A stretch of 44,853 nucleotides of DNA. Origin: Rubrivivax sp. (lineage in GTDB: Bacteria; Pseudomonadota; Gammaproteobacteria; Burkholderiales; Burkholderiaceae_C). The stretch covers positions 1-44,853 of the forward strand of contig JAEUPB010000093.1 in assembly GCA_016789955.1 (NCBI GenBank), given 5' to 3'. Both the position numbers and the translations under genes were made by a program. Each line of letters starts with the position of its first letter. Position 1 is the first letter of the stretch. The notes below the pieces were generated by a model that saw only the letters and a list, made by a program, of their open reading frames with translations, had not been told where the DNA came from and searched no databases. Shown piece by piece: positions 1-11,300 of this stretch.

Positions 1-1370
<1,370 letters not shown>

Positions 1371-1428
1371 TCGCCGCACCGCGGCCTGGCAGCAGACGGG
1401 GACGCCGAGCCCCGGAGGAGACGAGCCC

Positions 1429-3039
1429 ATGCGTACGACGATGATGGACGTGCCGCTGTCGCTGAACCACCTGCTGGAGCGGGCGGGCACGATCCACGCG
1501 GGCCAGCAGATCGTCTCGCGGCTGCCCGACAAGACGCTGCGCCGGCACACCTACGCCGACTTCCACCGCCGCACGCGAGCGCTGGCCTCGGCGCTGCAGC
1601 GCCGAGGCCTGCGGCGCGGCGAACGCGTGGCCACGCTGTGCTGGAACCACCACGTGCACCTGGAGGCCTACTTCGGCATCCCCGCCGCCGGCGGCGTGAT
1701 GCACACGCTGAACCTGCGCCTGGCGCCGGCCGAGATCGGCTGGATCGCCGGGGATGCGGCCGACCGCTTCCTGATCGTCGACGACATCCTGCTGCCGCTG
1801 TATCGGCAGATCGCTCCGCTGCACCGCTTCGAGCGCGTGTTCGTGTTCCCGTACTCCGGCGCGCCGGTGCCCGACGGCTTCGACGACTACGAGGCCTTGC
1901 TCGCGAGCGGCGATGCGCTGGGCTACGCGTACCCGGCGCACGACGAGCACGAGCCCGTGGCCATGTGCTACACGAGCGGCACCACCGGCAAGCCCAAGGG
2001 AGTGGTGTACTCGCACCGCTCCACCATCCTGCACACGCTGATCGGCTGCAGCGGCGACGTGTGGGCGCTGAAGAACGCCGACACGCTGCTGCCGGTGACG
2101 CCGATGTTCCACGCCAACTGCTGGGGCATCCCTTACGGCGCGGTGATGACAGGCACCAAGATCGTCTTCCCCGGCCCGCACCTGCACCCCGAGGACCTGC
2201 TGGACCTGATGCAGCAGGAACCGCCGACCATCTCGCTCGGCGTACCGACGATCTGGCTCGGGCTGATCCAGGCGCACCAGGCGCAGCCGGGCCGCTGGAC
2301 GATGCCCGCGGGCATGCGCTCGCTGGTCGGCGGCGCGGCGGTGCCCGAGTCGCTGATCCGCGCGTTCGCGCGCCACGGCGTGTGGCTGCAGCAGGGCTGG
2401 GGCATGACCGAGACCTCGCCGCTGGCCACCGTGTCGTCCCCGCGCGCCGAACTGCGCGACGCCGATGACGACGAGCGCTTCCGCCGCCAGGCCATGGCCG
2501 GCACGCCGGTGCCGCTGGTGGACGTGCGCATCCGCACCGACGAGGGCACCGACGCGCCGCCCGACGGCCACACGATGGGCGAGATCCAGGTGCGCGGCCC
2601 GTTCATCACCGGTGCGTACTTCGGCAGCGCCGCCGACCCCGACAAGTTCACCGCCGACGGCTGGCTGCGCACCGGCGACGTTGCGGTGATGGACGAGCTG
2701 CACATGCTGCGCATCACCGACCGCACCAAGGACCTGATCAAGTCCGGCGGCGAGTGGATCAGCTCGGTGGACCTGGAGAACGCGCTGATGGGCCACCCGG
2801 CCGTGGCCGAGGCTGCGGTGATCGCGATCCCCGACGAGAAGTGGAGCGAGCGGCCGCTGGCCTGCGTGGCGTGGCGCGCCGGGCAGGCGGCCACGCCGCA
2901 GGCGCTGAACGAGCACCTGCTGGGCAGCGGCTTCGCGAAGTGGCAGTTGCCCGACCGCTACGAGGTGATCGACGCGGTGCCGCGCACGTCCACCGGCAAG
3001 TTCTGGAAGCTCGAGCTGCGGCGCCGGTTCCCTCGGTAG
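1429..3039 (+). CDS. Medium/long-chain acyl-CoA ligase (AlkK-like AMP-binding enzyme)
   Basis: A 536-residue member of the ANL superfamily, expected to activate a fatty acid to acyl-AMP and then acyl-CoA. The P-loop-like motif [17 protein letters not shown] lies near residues 180-196. GWGMTET lies near residue 325, DGWLRTGD near 415 and the hinge/A8 region [13 protein letters not shown] near 430-442. The catalytic lysine is in STGKFWK close to the C-terminus. The text is most like AlkK-type medium-chain acyl-CoA ligases, which are about this long. The ATG is chosen because GGAGGAG sits at 1414-1420, eight bases upstream. It may be co-transcribed with the acetyltransferase, 58 bases earlier. 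The chain-length preference is not visible. Confidence 0.9.
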   Translation: MRTTMMDVPLSLNHLLERAGTIHAGQQIVSRLPDKTLRRHTYADFHRRTRALASALQRRGLRRGERVATLCWNHHVHLEAYFGIPAAGGVMHTLNLRLAPAEIGWIAGDAADRFLIVDDILLPLYRQIAPLHRFERVFVFPYSGAPVPDGFDDYEALLASGDALGYAYPAHDEHEPVAMCYTSGTTGKPKGVVYSHRSTILHTLIGCSGDVWALKNADTLLPVTPMFHANCWGIPYGAVMTGTKIVFPGPHLHPEDLLDLMQQEPPTISLGVPTIWLGLIQAHQAQPGRWTMPAGMRSLVGGAAVPESLIRAFARHGVWLQQGWGMTETSPLATVSSPRAELRDADDDERFRRQAMAGTPVPLVDVRIRTDEGTDAPPDGHTMGEIQVRGPFITGAYFGSAADPDKFTADGWLRTGDVAVMDELHMLRITDRTKDLIKSGGEWISSVDLENALMGHPAVAEAAVIAIPDEKWSERPLACVAWRAGQAATPQALNEHLLGSGFAKWQLPDRYEVIDAVPRTSTGKFWKLELRRRFPR

Positions 3040-3076
3040 GCGTCTGCACCGCGGCCGCCGGCGCCCCCCACGAACG

Positions 3077-3094
3077 CTGTCATCGAACTGTCGC
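3077..3094 (+). promoter_or_regulatory. Pho box (PhoB operator) upstream of ppk
   Basis: The sequence CTGTCATCGAACTGTCGC matches the E. coli Pho box consensus at 15 of 18 positions. It consists of two CTGTC-type direct repeats 11 bases apart. Its 3' end is ten bases from a -10-like TAGACT, the spacing found in PhoB-activated promoters where the box replaces the -35 element. Position, spacing and target gene all agree. Confidence 0.8.
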
Positions 3095-3104
3095 AGGGCG
3101 CGCC

Positions 3105-3110
3105 TAGACT
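3105..3110 (+). promoter_or_regulatory. -10 element of the ppk promoter
   Basis: TAGACT lies ten bases after the Pho box and six bases before the ppk ATG. Transcription would then begin at or within a base or two of the start codon, so the mRNA is predicted to be leaderless. No Shine-Dalgarno sequence is seen before the ATG. Confidence 0.65.
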
Positions 3111-3116
3111 GACCGG

Positions 3117-5168
3117 ATGACCCCGGCCACCCCGCCGCTGGAGCGCGAACTCGCGATCCTGCAGTTCAACCGCCGCGTGCTGGCGCAGGCCGGGCGCGAC
3201 GACGTGCCGCTGCTGGAGCGGCTGCGCTACGTGACGATCGTGTCGTCCAACCTCGACGAGTTCTTCGAGGTGCGCATGGGCGACATCCTGGAGGCCGTGC
3301 AGCAGGGCGGCGGCCGCGCCACGCCGCACGACGTGGCGCGCCTCGCGCAGGCGGCCCGCGAGCTGACCGACGCCCAGTACGCGGTGTTCAACGAGCAGCT
3401 CACGCCCGCGCTCCAGCGCGAGGGCATCGTGGTGCTCAACCACGCCGAGCGCAACGCGGCGCAGCGCGCGTGGGTGCGCCGCTTCTTCGAGACGCAGGTG
3501 CGGCCGCTGCTGGTGCCGGTGAGCCTGGACCCGTCGCACCCGTTCCCGCAGGTGGCCACCAAGTCGCTGAACTTCATCGCGCGGCTCTCGGGGCGTGACG
3601 CCTTCGGGCGCGAGAACCCGACTGCGATCGTCAAGGTGCCGCGCGTGCTGCCCCGCGTGATGCGGCTGCCGGCCGGCATCACCGGCGGCGCGCAGGGCTT
3701 CGTGCTGCTGACCAGCGTGATCCGCGCCCACCTGGGCGAGCTGTTCCCCGGGCGCGATGTGGTGGCGTTCTCGCAGTTCCGCGTCACCCGCGACGCCGAC
3801 CTCGAGGTCGACACCGACGACATCGACAACCTCCGCCACGCGCTGCGGCTGGGTCTGACCCGGCGCCACTTCGGCCGCGCCACGCGGCTGGAGGTCGTGG
3901 CGAGTTGCCCGCCGGAGCTGTCGGACTTCCTGCTCGCGCAGTTCGACCTTGCCGAGGTGTCGCTGGTCAAGGTGCAGGGCCCCGTGAACCTGGTGCGCCT
4001 GAACGCGCTGATCGACCTGGCCGAGGCGCCGCGGCTGCGCTTCCCGGCGTTTGCGCCGCAGTGGCCCGCCGCCCGACTGCCGCGGAACGTGCCCATCGTC
4101 GAGCGGCTCGGCGGCCCCGGCGGCGGCGACGTGCTGCTGCACCACCCTTTCGAGAGCTTCGAGCCGGTGGTGCAGTTCCTGCGCGAGGCGGTCGAGGATC
4201 CCGACGTGCTGGCGATCAAGCAGACGATCTACCGCACCGGCGCGCAGTCGGTGCTGATGGACCTGCTGCTCGAAGCCGCGCGCCGCGGCAAGGAGGTGCT
4301 GGCCGTGGTGGAGCTCACGGCGCGCTTCGACGAGGAGGCCAACATCAACTGGGCCGAGCGGCTGGAGGCCGTCGGCGCGCAGGTGGTGTACGGCATCGTC
4401 GGGCTGAAGACGCACGCCAAGATGCTGCTCGTCACGCGGCGCGAGGCCGGCGCGATGCGGCGCTACCTGCACCTGTCCACCGGCAACTACAACCCGCGCA
4501 CGGCGCTGATGTACACCGACCTGGGCCTGCTCACCGCCGACCCCGGGCTGACGCAGGACGCCGATGCCGTGTTCCTGCAGCTCGCCAGCCAGGCACGCAT
4601 CGGGCGGCTCGAGCACCTCGTGCCGGCACCGTTCAGGCTGCACCGCCGGCTGCTGCGGCACATCGCCGACGTGGCCGAGGCGGCCCGCGCCGGCCGACCT
4701 GCGCGCATCGTCGCCAAGTTGAACGCGCTCACCGATCCGGCCGTGATCGACGCGCTGGCGGCCGCCAGCGGCGCCGGCGTGCCGATCGATCTCGTCGTGC
4801 GCGGCGCCTGCATGCTGCGCCCCGGCGTGCCGGGCCTCACCGACACGGTGCGCGTGAGCTCGGTGGTCGGCCGCTTCCTCGAGCACACGCGCGTCTTCTA
4901 CTTCCGCTGGGGCGCGGGTGAGGACGACGAGGTGCTCTACCTCAGCAGTGCCGACTGGATGAGCCGCAACCTGGTGGGCCGCATCGAGATCGCGTGGCCG
5001 GTGCGCGAAGCGGCGCTGCGCCAGCGCGTCATCGACGAGGCCCTGGTGCCCTACCTGCACGACGAGCGCGACGCCTGGACGATGGAGCCCGACGGCAGCT
5101 ACCGCCGCGTGTCCAGCGAAGGCGTGAGCGCACAGCGCGCGCTGATGCAGCGCTATTCGGGGAGCTGA
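3117..5168 (+). CDS. ppk: Polyphosphate kinase 1
   Basis: A 683-residue PPK1, which reversibly polymerises the gamma-phosphate of ATP into inorganic polyphosphate. The N-terminal block starts ERELAILQFNRRVL and contains SSNLDEFFEVR, as in E. coli PPK, which fixes the ATG at 3117. The two phospholipase-D-like catalytic domains follow. H433 in KTHAKM corresponds to the autophosphorylated histidine of E. coli (H435), and H452 in YLHLSTGNYN to its second essential histidine. SSADWMSRN lies in the C-terminal domain. Length is normal. Expression is probably PhoB-dependent through the box at 3077-3094. sixA follows two bases later. ppx is not adjacent but about 31 kb away on the other strand. Confidence 0.97.
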   Translation: MTPATPPLERELAILQFNRRVLAQAGRDDVPLLERLRYVTIVSSNLDEFFEVRMGDILEAVQQGGGRATPHDVARLAQAARELTDAQYAVFNEQLTPALQREGIVVLNHAERNAAQRAWVRRFFETQVRPLLVPVSLDPSHPFPQVATKSLNFIARLSGRDAFGRENPTAIVKVPRVLPRVMRLPAGITGGAQGFVLLTSVIRAHLGELFPGRDVVAFSQFRVTRDADLEVDTDDIDNLRHALRLGLTRRHFGRATRLEVVASCPPELSDFLLAQFDLAEVSLVKVQGPVNLVRLNALIDLAEAPRLRFPAFAPQWPAARLPRNVPIVERLGGPGGGDVLLHHPFESFEPVVQFLREAVEDPDVLAIKQTIYRTGAQSVLMDLLLEAARRGKEVLAVVELTARFDEEANINWAERLEAVGAQVVYGIVGLKTHAKMLLVTRREAGAMRRYLHLSTGNYNPRTALMYTDLGLLTADPGLTQDADAVFLQLASQARIGRLEHLVPAPFRLHRRLLRHIADVAEAARAGRPARIVAKLNALTDPAVIDALAAASGAGVPIDLVVRGACMLRPGVPGLTDTVRVSSVVGRFLEHTRVFYFRWGAGEDDEVLYLSSADWMSRNLVGRIEIAWPVREAALRQRVIDEALVPYLHDERDAWTMEPDGSYRRVSSEGVSAQRALMQRYSGS

Positions 5169-5170
5169 CG

Positions 5171-5632
5171 ATGGACCTGATCCTGTGGCGCCACGCCGAG
5201 GCCTACGACGCGAAGGACGGCCAGGACGACCTGGAGCGCGCGCTCACCACCAAGGGCGAGCGGCAGGCGGCGCGCATGGCCGACTGGCTCAACCGCCAGC
5301 TGCCGGCCGGCACGAAGGTGTACGCGAGCCCGGCCCGGCGCGCGCAGCAGACGGCCGCGGCGCTCGAGCGCAAGGTGAAGACCGCGGACGCGCTGGCCCC
5401 GGACGGCAGCGTCGAGGCGCTGCTGCACACGGTGCGCTGGCCCGATGCGCGGGAAGGTGCGCTCGTCGTCGGCCACCAGCCCACGCTCGGCCTCGTCGCG
5501 GCCTACCTGCTGGCCGGGCAGCCGCTGCCGTGGGCGTTGCGCAAGGGCGCGGTGTGGTGGCTGCGCTCGCGCGAACGGGATGGCGTGCGGCAGACCGTGC
5601 TGCACGCGGCGATGTCGCCGGAGCTGATCTGA
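5171..5632 (+). CDS. sixA: Phosphohistidine phosphatase SixA
   Basis: A 153-residue small histidine phosphatase. Family members remove phosphate from phosphohistidine on phosphotransfer proteins, and E. coli SixA acts on the PtsN/PtsO system and ArcB. The nucleophilic RHA motif (WRHAEAYD) is at residues 6-8. YASPARRAQQTA supplies the second arginine region, and GHQPTLG the second catalytic histidine. The start follows GGGGAG at 5159-5164 and lies two bases after the ppk stop, so the two genes are almost certainly one transcript. The pairing suggests SixA is made under phosphate starvation together with polyphosphate kinase. That is inference from position. Confidence 0.9.
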   Translation: MDLILWRHAEAYDAKDGQDDLERALTTKGERQAARMADWLNRQLPAGTKVYASPARRAQQTAAALERKVKTADALAPDGSVEALLHTVRWPDAREGALVVGHQPTLGLVAAYLLAGQPLPWALRKGAVWWLRSRERDGVRQTVLHAAMSPELI

Positions 5633-5645
5633 TCGCCAGGCGATC
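5631..5645. terminator. Possible bidirectional terminator hairpin between sixA and rtcB
   Basis: GATCGCCAGGCGATC is a perfect dyad. As RNA it forms a six-base-pair stem with a CAG loop. It lies exactly between two convergent genes and overlaps the end of sixA. Only a weak pyrimidine run (CCTTCATCCTTT) follows on the plus strand and no uridine tract on the other. Termination is plausible but unproven. Confidence 0.35.
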
Positions 5646-5648
5646 CCT

Positions 5649-6878
5649 TCATCCTTTCACGCACACCACCTGCTTGAGCGTGTGCACCACGTCGACCAGG
5701 TCGCGCTGCGCGGCCATCACCGCGTCGATGTCCTTGTAGGCCGCGGGCGTCTCGTCGATCACGTCCTTGTCCTTGCGGCACTCGACGCCCTCGGTCGCGG
5801 CGCGGTGGTCGGCCAGCGTGAATCGGCGCCTGGCCTCGCCGCGGCTCATCACGCGCCCCGCACCGTGCGAGCAGGACTCGAACGATTCGGGGTTGCCCTT
5901 GCCGCGCACGATGTAGCTGCGCGCGCCCATGCTGCCGGGGATGATGCCCAGCTGCCCGGCCTTCGCGCTCACCGCGCCCTTGCGCGTGACGTACACGTCC
6001 TCGCCGTAGTGATGCTCCTTCTGCACGTAGTTGTGGTGGCAGTTCACCGCCTCGACGTGGCTCTGGAAGTTCTTGCGGATCACCGTCTTCGCGGTCTCGA
6101 TCACGCGCTTCATCATCACCTCGCGGTTGATGGCGGCGAACTTCTGGGCCCAGCCCACGGCGCGCACGTAGTCGCCGAAGTAGCGGCTGCCTTCCTCGAA
6201 GTAGGCCAGGTCGCGGTCCGGCAGGTTGGCGTTGTTGCGCATCGCGTCCTGCTTGGCCAGTTCGATGAACATCGTGCCGATGAAGTTGCCGACGCCGCGC
6301 GAGCCCGAGTGGAGCATGAACCAGACGAAGCCCGCTTCGTCGAGGCAGACCTCGATGAAGTGGTTGCCGGTGCCCAGCGTGCCCAGGTGCTGGATGTGGT
6401 TGGTCTTCTCCAGCATCGGGTAGTCGCGGCACAGCTCGGTGAACTCGGGTTCGAGCTGCGCCCAGGCCGTGTTCACCGTGCCCGGCGCCTTCTGCCACGC
6501 GCCCGGGTCACGGCCGCCCGGCTGGCGGCCGTGCGGCACCGCGCGCTCGATGGCCGAGCGCAGCGGGCCCAGGTTGTCGGGCAGGTCCCCGGCCGTCAGC
6601 GTGGTCTTGCAGGCGATCATCCCGCAGCCGATGTCCACGCCCACCGCGGCCGGGATGATGGCGCGCAGCGTCGGGATCACCGAACCCACGGTGGCGCCGA
6701 TGCCGAAGTGCACGTCGGGCATCGCCGCGATGTGGTGGTGCACGATGGGCAGGCGCGCGGCGTTGCTCAGCTGGCGCTTGGCCTCGTCCTCGACGGGCAC
6801 GCCGCGCGTCCACATCTTCAGCGGCACGCCGCCGGGCACGTCTTCGTGGATGTGATTGCGTTCCATGTTCTGATCCAT
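5649..6878 (-). CDS. rtcB: RNA-splicing ligase RtcB
   Basis: A 409-residue GTP- and Mn-dependent RNA ligase that joins 2',3'-cyclic-phosphate or 3'-phosphate ends to 5'-OH ends in RNA repair or tRNA splicing. Visible metal and nucleotide ligands are D and C85 in GVDIGCGM, the histidine in GTGNHFIEV, and the HSGSRGVG motif. H338 in CSHGAGR corresponds to the guanylated H337 of E. coli RtcB. Length matches E. coli (408). The ATG at 6878 is preferred; a second in-frame ATG at 6866 would remove four residues. The N-terminal PLKMWTRGVPVE aligns with E. coli. No rtcA, archease or rtcR regulator is present here. It is divergent from a small GIY-YIG-like gene. Confidence 0.96.
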   Translation of the reverse strand: MDQNMERNHIHEDVPGGVPLKMWTRGVPVEDEAKRQLSNAARLPIVHHHIAAMPDVHFGIGATVGSVIPTLRAIIPAAVGVDIGCGMIACKTTLTAGDLPDNLGPLRSAIERAVPHGRQPGGRDPGAWQKAPGTVNTAWAQLEPEFTELCRDYPMLEKTNHIQHLGTLGTGNHFIEVCLDEAGFVWFMLHSGSRGVGNFIGTMFIELAKQDAMRNNANLPDRDLAYFEEGSRYFGDYVRAVGWAQKFAAINREVMMKRVIETAKTVIRKNFQSHVEAVNCHHNYVQKEHHYGEDVYVTRKGAVSAKAGQLGIIPGSMGARSYIVRGKGNPESFESCSHGAGRVMSRGEARRRFTLADHRAATEGVECRKDKDVIDETPAAYKDIDAVMAAQRDLVDVVHTLKQVVCVKG

Positions 6879-6937
6879 TGTGCAAAAGCCGCTGCGGCCT
6901 GGGGGCCACCGCGGCAGTGCACGCACGGACGACGCAG

Positions 6938-7270
6938 GTGAACCGGAATCGCACGCACCGCCATCACGTCTACGTGGTCGAGCTGTCCGACCGCGTGTGG
7001 AACGAGCCGTCGTTCCGCAAGGCCAACCCCGACTACCGAGGGAACAAGCCGCTGGTCTACGTCGGCATGACGGGGCTCGACCCGGACCTGCGCTTCGACC
7101 GGCACAAGGCCGGCATCCAGGCCAATCGCTTCGTGCAGGCGTACGGGCTGAGGCTGCTGCCGCAGCTGTACGAGGTCTACAACCCCATGCCCTACGAGGC
7201 GGCCCGCGAGATGGAGGTCGAGCTGGCCATCGGCTTGCGCGAGGCCGGGTACGGGGTGTGGCAGGCGTAG
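6938..7270 (+). CDS. Small GIY-YIG-like protein
   Basis: A protein of about 110 residues with the layout of a GIY-YIG nuclease fold. An N-terminal strand HHVYVVELSD stands in for GIY. A second strand LVYVGMTG stands in for YIG. Next come RFDRHKAG, which carries the arginine/histidine positions, and a C-terminal EMEVELAIGLREAG helix with candidate catalytic glutamates. UvrC- and Slx1-type domains have a similar order, but the substrate is unknown and the protein may be catalytically altered. The start is uncertain: GTG at 6938 (chosen), GTG at 6917 or TTG at 6878 are all in frame and none has a strong ribosome site. It is divergent from rtcB and shares its promoter region. Confidence 0.6.
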   Translation: MNRNRTHRHHVYVVELSDRVWNEPSFRKANPDYRGNKPLVYVGMTGLDPDLRFDRHKAGIQANRFVQAYGLRLLPQLYEVYNPMPYEAAREMEVELAIGLREAGYGVWQA

Positions 7271-7408
7271 CAAGCCCGCTCGCGACGTCCATGCCCCCCG
7301 AATGCAGCCTCGTCCGCCGCCGCTGCCGTTCGTCGCACGCGGCTTGGTGGCCCGCGAGCCGGTCGCCACCATGCGGCCGACAGAAAGCCTCCGAGGGACA
7401 TCCAGGCC

Positions 7409-8302
7409 ATGCTCTCCATCTCGCACCTGACGCACGTCTACCCGAACGGCGTGCGCGCGCTAGACGACGTCTCGCTCGACATTCCCGCCGGCATGTTCGG
7501 CCTGCTCGGGCCCAACGGCGCGGGCAAGTCCAGCCTGATGCGCTGCCTGGCCACGCTGCAGGTGCCGACCTCGGGCGCCATCCGCTTCGGCGACGTGGAC
7601 GTGCTCCAGGACCCGTCCGCGCTGCGCGCGATGCTGGGTTACCTGCCGCAGGACTTCGGCGTCTACCCGCGCGTGTCGGCCGAGGAGATGCTGACCCACC
7701 TCGCGGTGCTGAAGGGCATCGCCGGCCGCGGCGAGCGGCGCGACACGGTGGATGCGCTGCTGCGCCAGGTGAACCTCTGGGACGTGCGCAAGAAGGCGCT
7801 GGCGGGCTACTCCGGCGGCATGCGCCAGCGCTTCGGCATCGCGCAGGCGCTGATCGGCAACCCGAAGCTCGTGATCGTCGACGAGCCCACCGCCGGGCTG
7901 GACCCCGAAGAACGCAATCGCTTCAACAACCTGCTGGCCGAGATCGGCGAGCACGTGGTGGTGATCCTGTCGACCCACATCGTCGACGACGTGACCGACC
8001 TGTGCCCGCGCATGGCCATCCTGGTGGGCGGCAGCATCGTCGAGACCGGCACGCCGCGCGAGCTGATCGGCCGCCTCTCCGGCCGCGTGTGGCAGTCCGA
8101 GATCGACAAGCGCGAGCTCGACACCGCGCGCCAGCGGCACACCGTCATCGCCACCCGGCTGCGCGGCGGCCGCACGGCGATCCGCGTGCTGGCCGACCAT
8201 GCGCCGGGCGTCGGCTTCGCGCCGGTCGAGGCGGGGCTCGAGGACGTGTACTTCGCGACGCTGCACCAGCAGCGCCGCGACGACCTGCGCAAGGCCGCCT
8301 GA
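7409..8302 (+). CDS. ABC transporter ATP-binding protein
   Basis: A 297-residue ABC ATPase of the ABC-2 export type. Walker A is GPNGAGKSS near residue 35, the signature is YSGGMRQR near 135, and Walker B with the D-loop is LVIVDEPTAGLD near 155. A switch histidine follows in ILSTHIVDD. The extra C-terminal domain of about 80 residues is usual in this subfamily. GAGGGA about a dozen bases before the ATG is the likely ribosome site. It is three bases from the permease/aminopeptidase gene, so the two products very probably form one complex. The transported substrate is not evident. Confidence 0.93.
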   Translation: MLSISHLTHVYPNGVRALDDVSLDIPAGMFGLLGPNGAGKSSLMRCLATLQVPTSGAIRFGDVDVLQDPSALRAMLGYLPQDFGVYPRVSAEEMLTHLAVLKGIAGRGERRDTVDALLRQVNLWDVRKKALAGYSGGMRQRFGIAQALIGNPKLVIVDEPTAGLDPEERNRFNNLLAEIGEHVVVILSTHIVDDVTDLCPRMAILVGGSIVETGTPRELIGRLSGRVWQSEIDKRELDTARQRHTVIATRLRGGRTAIRVLADHAPGVGFAPVEAGLEDVYFATLHQQRRDDLRKAA

Positions 8303-8305
8303 GCC

Positions 8306-11300
8306 ATGTTCGCCTCGGTCGCTGCCTTCGAGTGGAAGTTCCAGGTCAGGAGCCCGGTGTTCTGGGTCGGCGTGCTGCTGTTCTTCCTGCTGGCGTTCGG
8401 CGCCACCACGGTCGACACGATCCAGATCGGCAGCCGCGGCAACGTCAACGTGAACTCGCCGTACGCGCTGCTGCAGACGGTGGGCATCATGGGCATCTTC
8501 GCGATCTTCGTGGTCGTCGCGATGGTCGCGGGTCCGGTGCTGCGCGACGACGAGACCGGTTTCGCGCCCATCCTGCGCAGCACGCGCCTCGGCAAGGGCG
8601 CGTACCTCGGGGGCCGCTTCGCGGGTGCGCTGGCCGCGGCGCTGCTGGTGTTGGCCGCGGTGCCGGCGGCCGTGGCGATCGGCGCGCAGATGCCCTGGCT
8701 GGACGCGGAGAAGGTCGGCCCGTTCCGCCCCAACGACCTCGTCTACGCCGTTTTCCTGTACGCGCTGCCCACGCTGCTGGTGACCGGCGCGGGCTTCTTC
8801 GCGCTGGCCACCGCCACGCGCTCGATGATGTGGACCTACGTGGGCGCCGTGGCGCTGCTGGTGCTCTTCACGGTGAGCCGCATCTGGCTGCGCGACGTGC
8901 AGCACGACACGCTGTCCGCGCTCTCCGACCCCTTCGGCGTGGCGGCGCTGCAGATCGTCACCAAGTACTGGACGGCGAGCGACCGCAACACGCTGCTGCC
9001 GCCGATGACGGGGCTGCTGCTGGCCAACCGGCTGCTGTGGACGGGCATCGCGGCGCTGCTGTTCGCCGTGGCCTGGCGCGGCTTCCGTTTCGAGACGCGC
9101 AGCCGTGCGGGCGCCGCATCGAAGGCCGAGCCGGCCGAGGTCTCGTCCGCCGCGTCTGCCGTTCCGCTGCCGGGCGCGCTGCCCGCGCCGCGCTTCGGCG
9201 CCGCCACGTCGCGCGCGCAGCTGCTGGCGCTGGCCCGCTTCGACATGGCCTTCGTCTTCCGCAGCCCGGCGTTCTTCGTGCTGCTGTTCATCGGCGTGAT
9301 CAACGGCTTCGGCAGCAGCTGGTACGTCGGCGAGTGGTACGGCAGCCACTCGGTGCCCGTCACCCGGCTGATGGTGCAGGCGATGCAAGGCGCGTTCACC
9401 TTCATGCCGATGCTGGTGGCGGTGTACTACGGCGGCGAGCTGGTGTGGCGCGACCGCGAGCGCCGCGTGCACGAGATCATCGACGCCACCGCGGCGCCGG
9501 ACTGGGCGCACGTGCTGCCGAAGATGGCCGCCATCGCGCTGGTGCTCACCGCCACCGCGCTGGTGGCCGTGCTGACCGGCATGGCGGTGCAGCTGCTCAA
9601 GGGCTGGACGCAACTCGAGCCGCTGAACTACCTGCTGTGGTGGGTGGTGCCCACCGTGGTGTTCGCGCTGCAGCTGGCCGTGCTCTCGGTGTTCGTGCAG
9701 GTGCTGGTGCCGCAGAAGTTCATCGGCTGGGGGGTGATGCTGGTGTGGATCGTCGGCGCGGTGGCGATGGCCGGCGCCGGCTTGGAGCACAACCTCTACA
9801 ACTACGCCGGCACCTCGCCGGTGCCGCTGTCGGACATGAACGGCATGGCGCGCTTCTGGGTCGGCGCCGGCTGGTTCCAGCTGTACTGGAGCGCCTGCGC
9901 GCTGCTGCTGGCCGTGCTGTCGCATGCGCTGTGGCGCCGCGGCGCGGCCACCGCGCTGAAGGCGCGCCTGGCGGCGCTGCCGCGGCGGCTGGCCGGCACG
10001 CCGGGGTGGATCGCCGCCGGCGCGTTCGCCGCCTGGGCCGGCACCGGCGCGTGGATCTACTGGAACACCAACGTGCTGAACCGCTACGTGCCCCAGCCCA
10101 AGGCCGACGAGATGCTGGCCGCGGCCGAGCGCGAGCTGCTGCCGTTCGAGAGGCTGCCGCAGCCCACGATCACCGCGGTCACGCTGGACGTGCAGCTCCA
10201 CCCGCGCGAGGCGCGCGCCGTTACCCGCGGCAGCTACCGCATCGAGAACCGCACCGCGGCCCCGCTGGAGCAGGTGCACGTCGCCTGGCCCGAGCGGCTG
10301 AAGCTGGACGCCTTCGCGATCCCCGGCGCGGTGCTGGAGAAGGACTACGTGCGCTACCCGTACCGCATCTATCGCCTGCAGCCGCCGCTGCAGCCGGGCG
10401 AGGTGCGCGAGGCGACGTTCACCACCACGTTGGAGGAGCGCGGCTTCACCAACGGCCAGCCGCTCACGCGCCTGGTGGCCAACGGCAGCTTCGTCGACAA
10501 CGGCGAGATCACGCCTTCGTTCGGCATCGGCCGCGACGCGCTGCTGAAGGACCGCGCCAAGCGCCGCAAGCACGGCCTGCCGGCCGACCTGCGTCCGCCG
10601 GCGCTGGAGGACGAGAGCGGCCGCGCGCGCACCGACTTCCGCCCCGACAGCGGCTGGGTCACGGCCGACATCACCGTCGCCACCGATGCCGACCAGACCC
10701 CCATCGCCCCCGGCACCACGGTCAGCGACACGGTGACGGGCGGCCGCCGCACGGTGCGCTTCCGCACCGACGCGCCGATCAACCACTTCTTCTCGATCCA
10801 GAGCGCGCGCTACGAGGTGCGGCGCGAGAAGGTCGGCGACATCGACCTCGCTGTCTACCACCACCCCGGCCACGACCACAACGTCGAGCGCATGCTGCAG
10901 GCGATGAAGGCGTCGCTGGCGCTGTTCGGCGAGCAGTTCTCGCCGTACCAGTTCAAGCAGGCGCGCATCCTCGAGTTCCCGAGCTACGCCGATTTCGCGC
11001 AGAGCTTCGCGAACACGATCCCCTACTCCGAGAACCTCGGCTTCCTGATGAGCCCGCCGGAAGGCGACGACAAGATCGACGTCGTCACCTACGTCACCGC
11101 GCACGAGATCGCGCACCAGTGGTGGGGGCACCAGCTCGTGCCGTCGGAGCAGCAGGGCGGCACGATGCTGGTGGAGAGCTTCGCCCAGTACTCGGCGCTG
11201 CTGGTGATGGAGCGCATGTACGGCAAGGAGCAGATGCGCCGCTTCCTGAAGTACGAGCTCGACCGCTACCTGCGCCGGCGTGGCGGCGAGGTGGTCGAGG

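Noticed and set aside
2958-5060. A 700-codon open frame opposite ppk
   Set aside because: It is the complement of a well-supported ppk and its text is low-complexity and without motifs.
6879-7292. An N-terminal extension of RtcB
   Set aside because: It overlaps the GIY-YIG-like gene, and the family length fits the ATG at 6878.
7346-7370. GGTGGC/GCCACC inverted repeat before the ABC genes
   Set aside because: Six-base GC-rich arms with a 13-base loop are expected by chance in such DNA.
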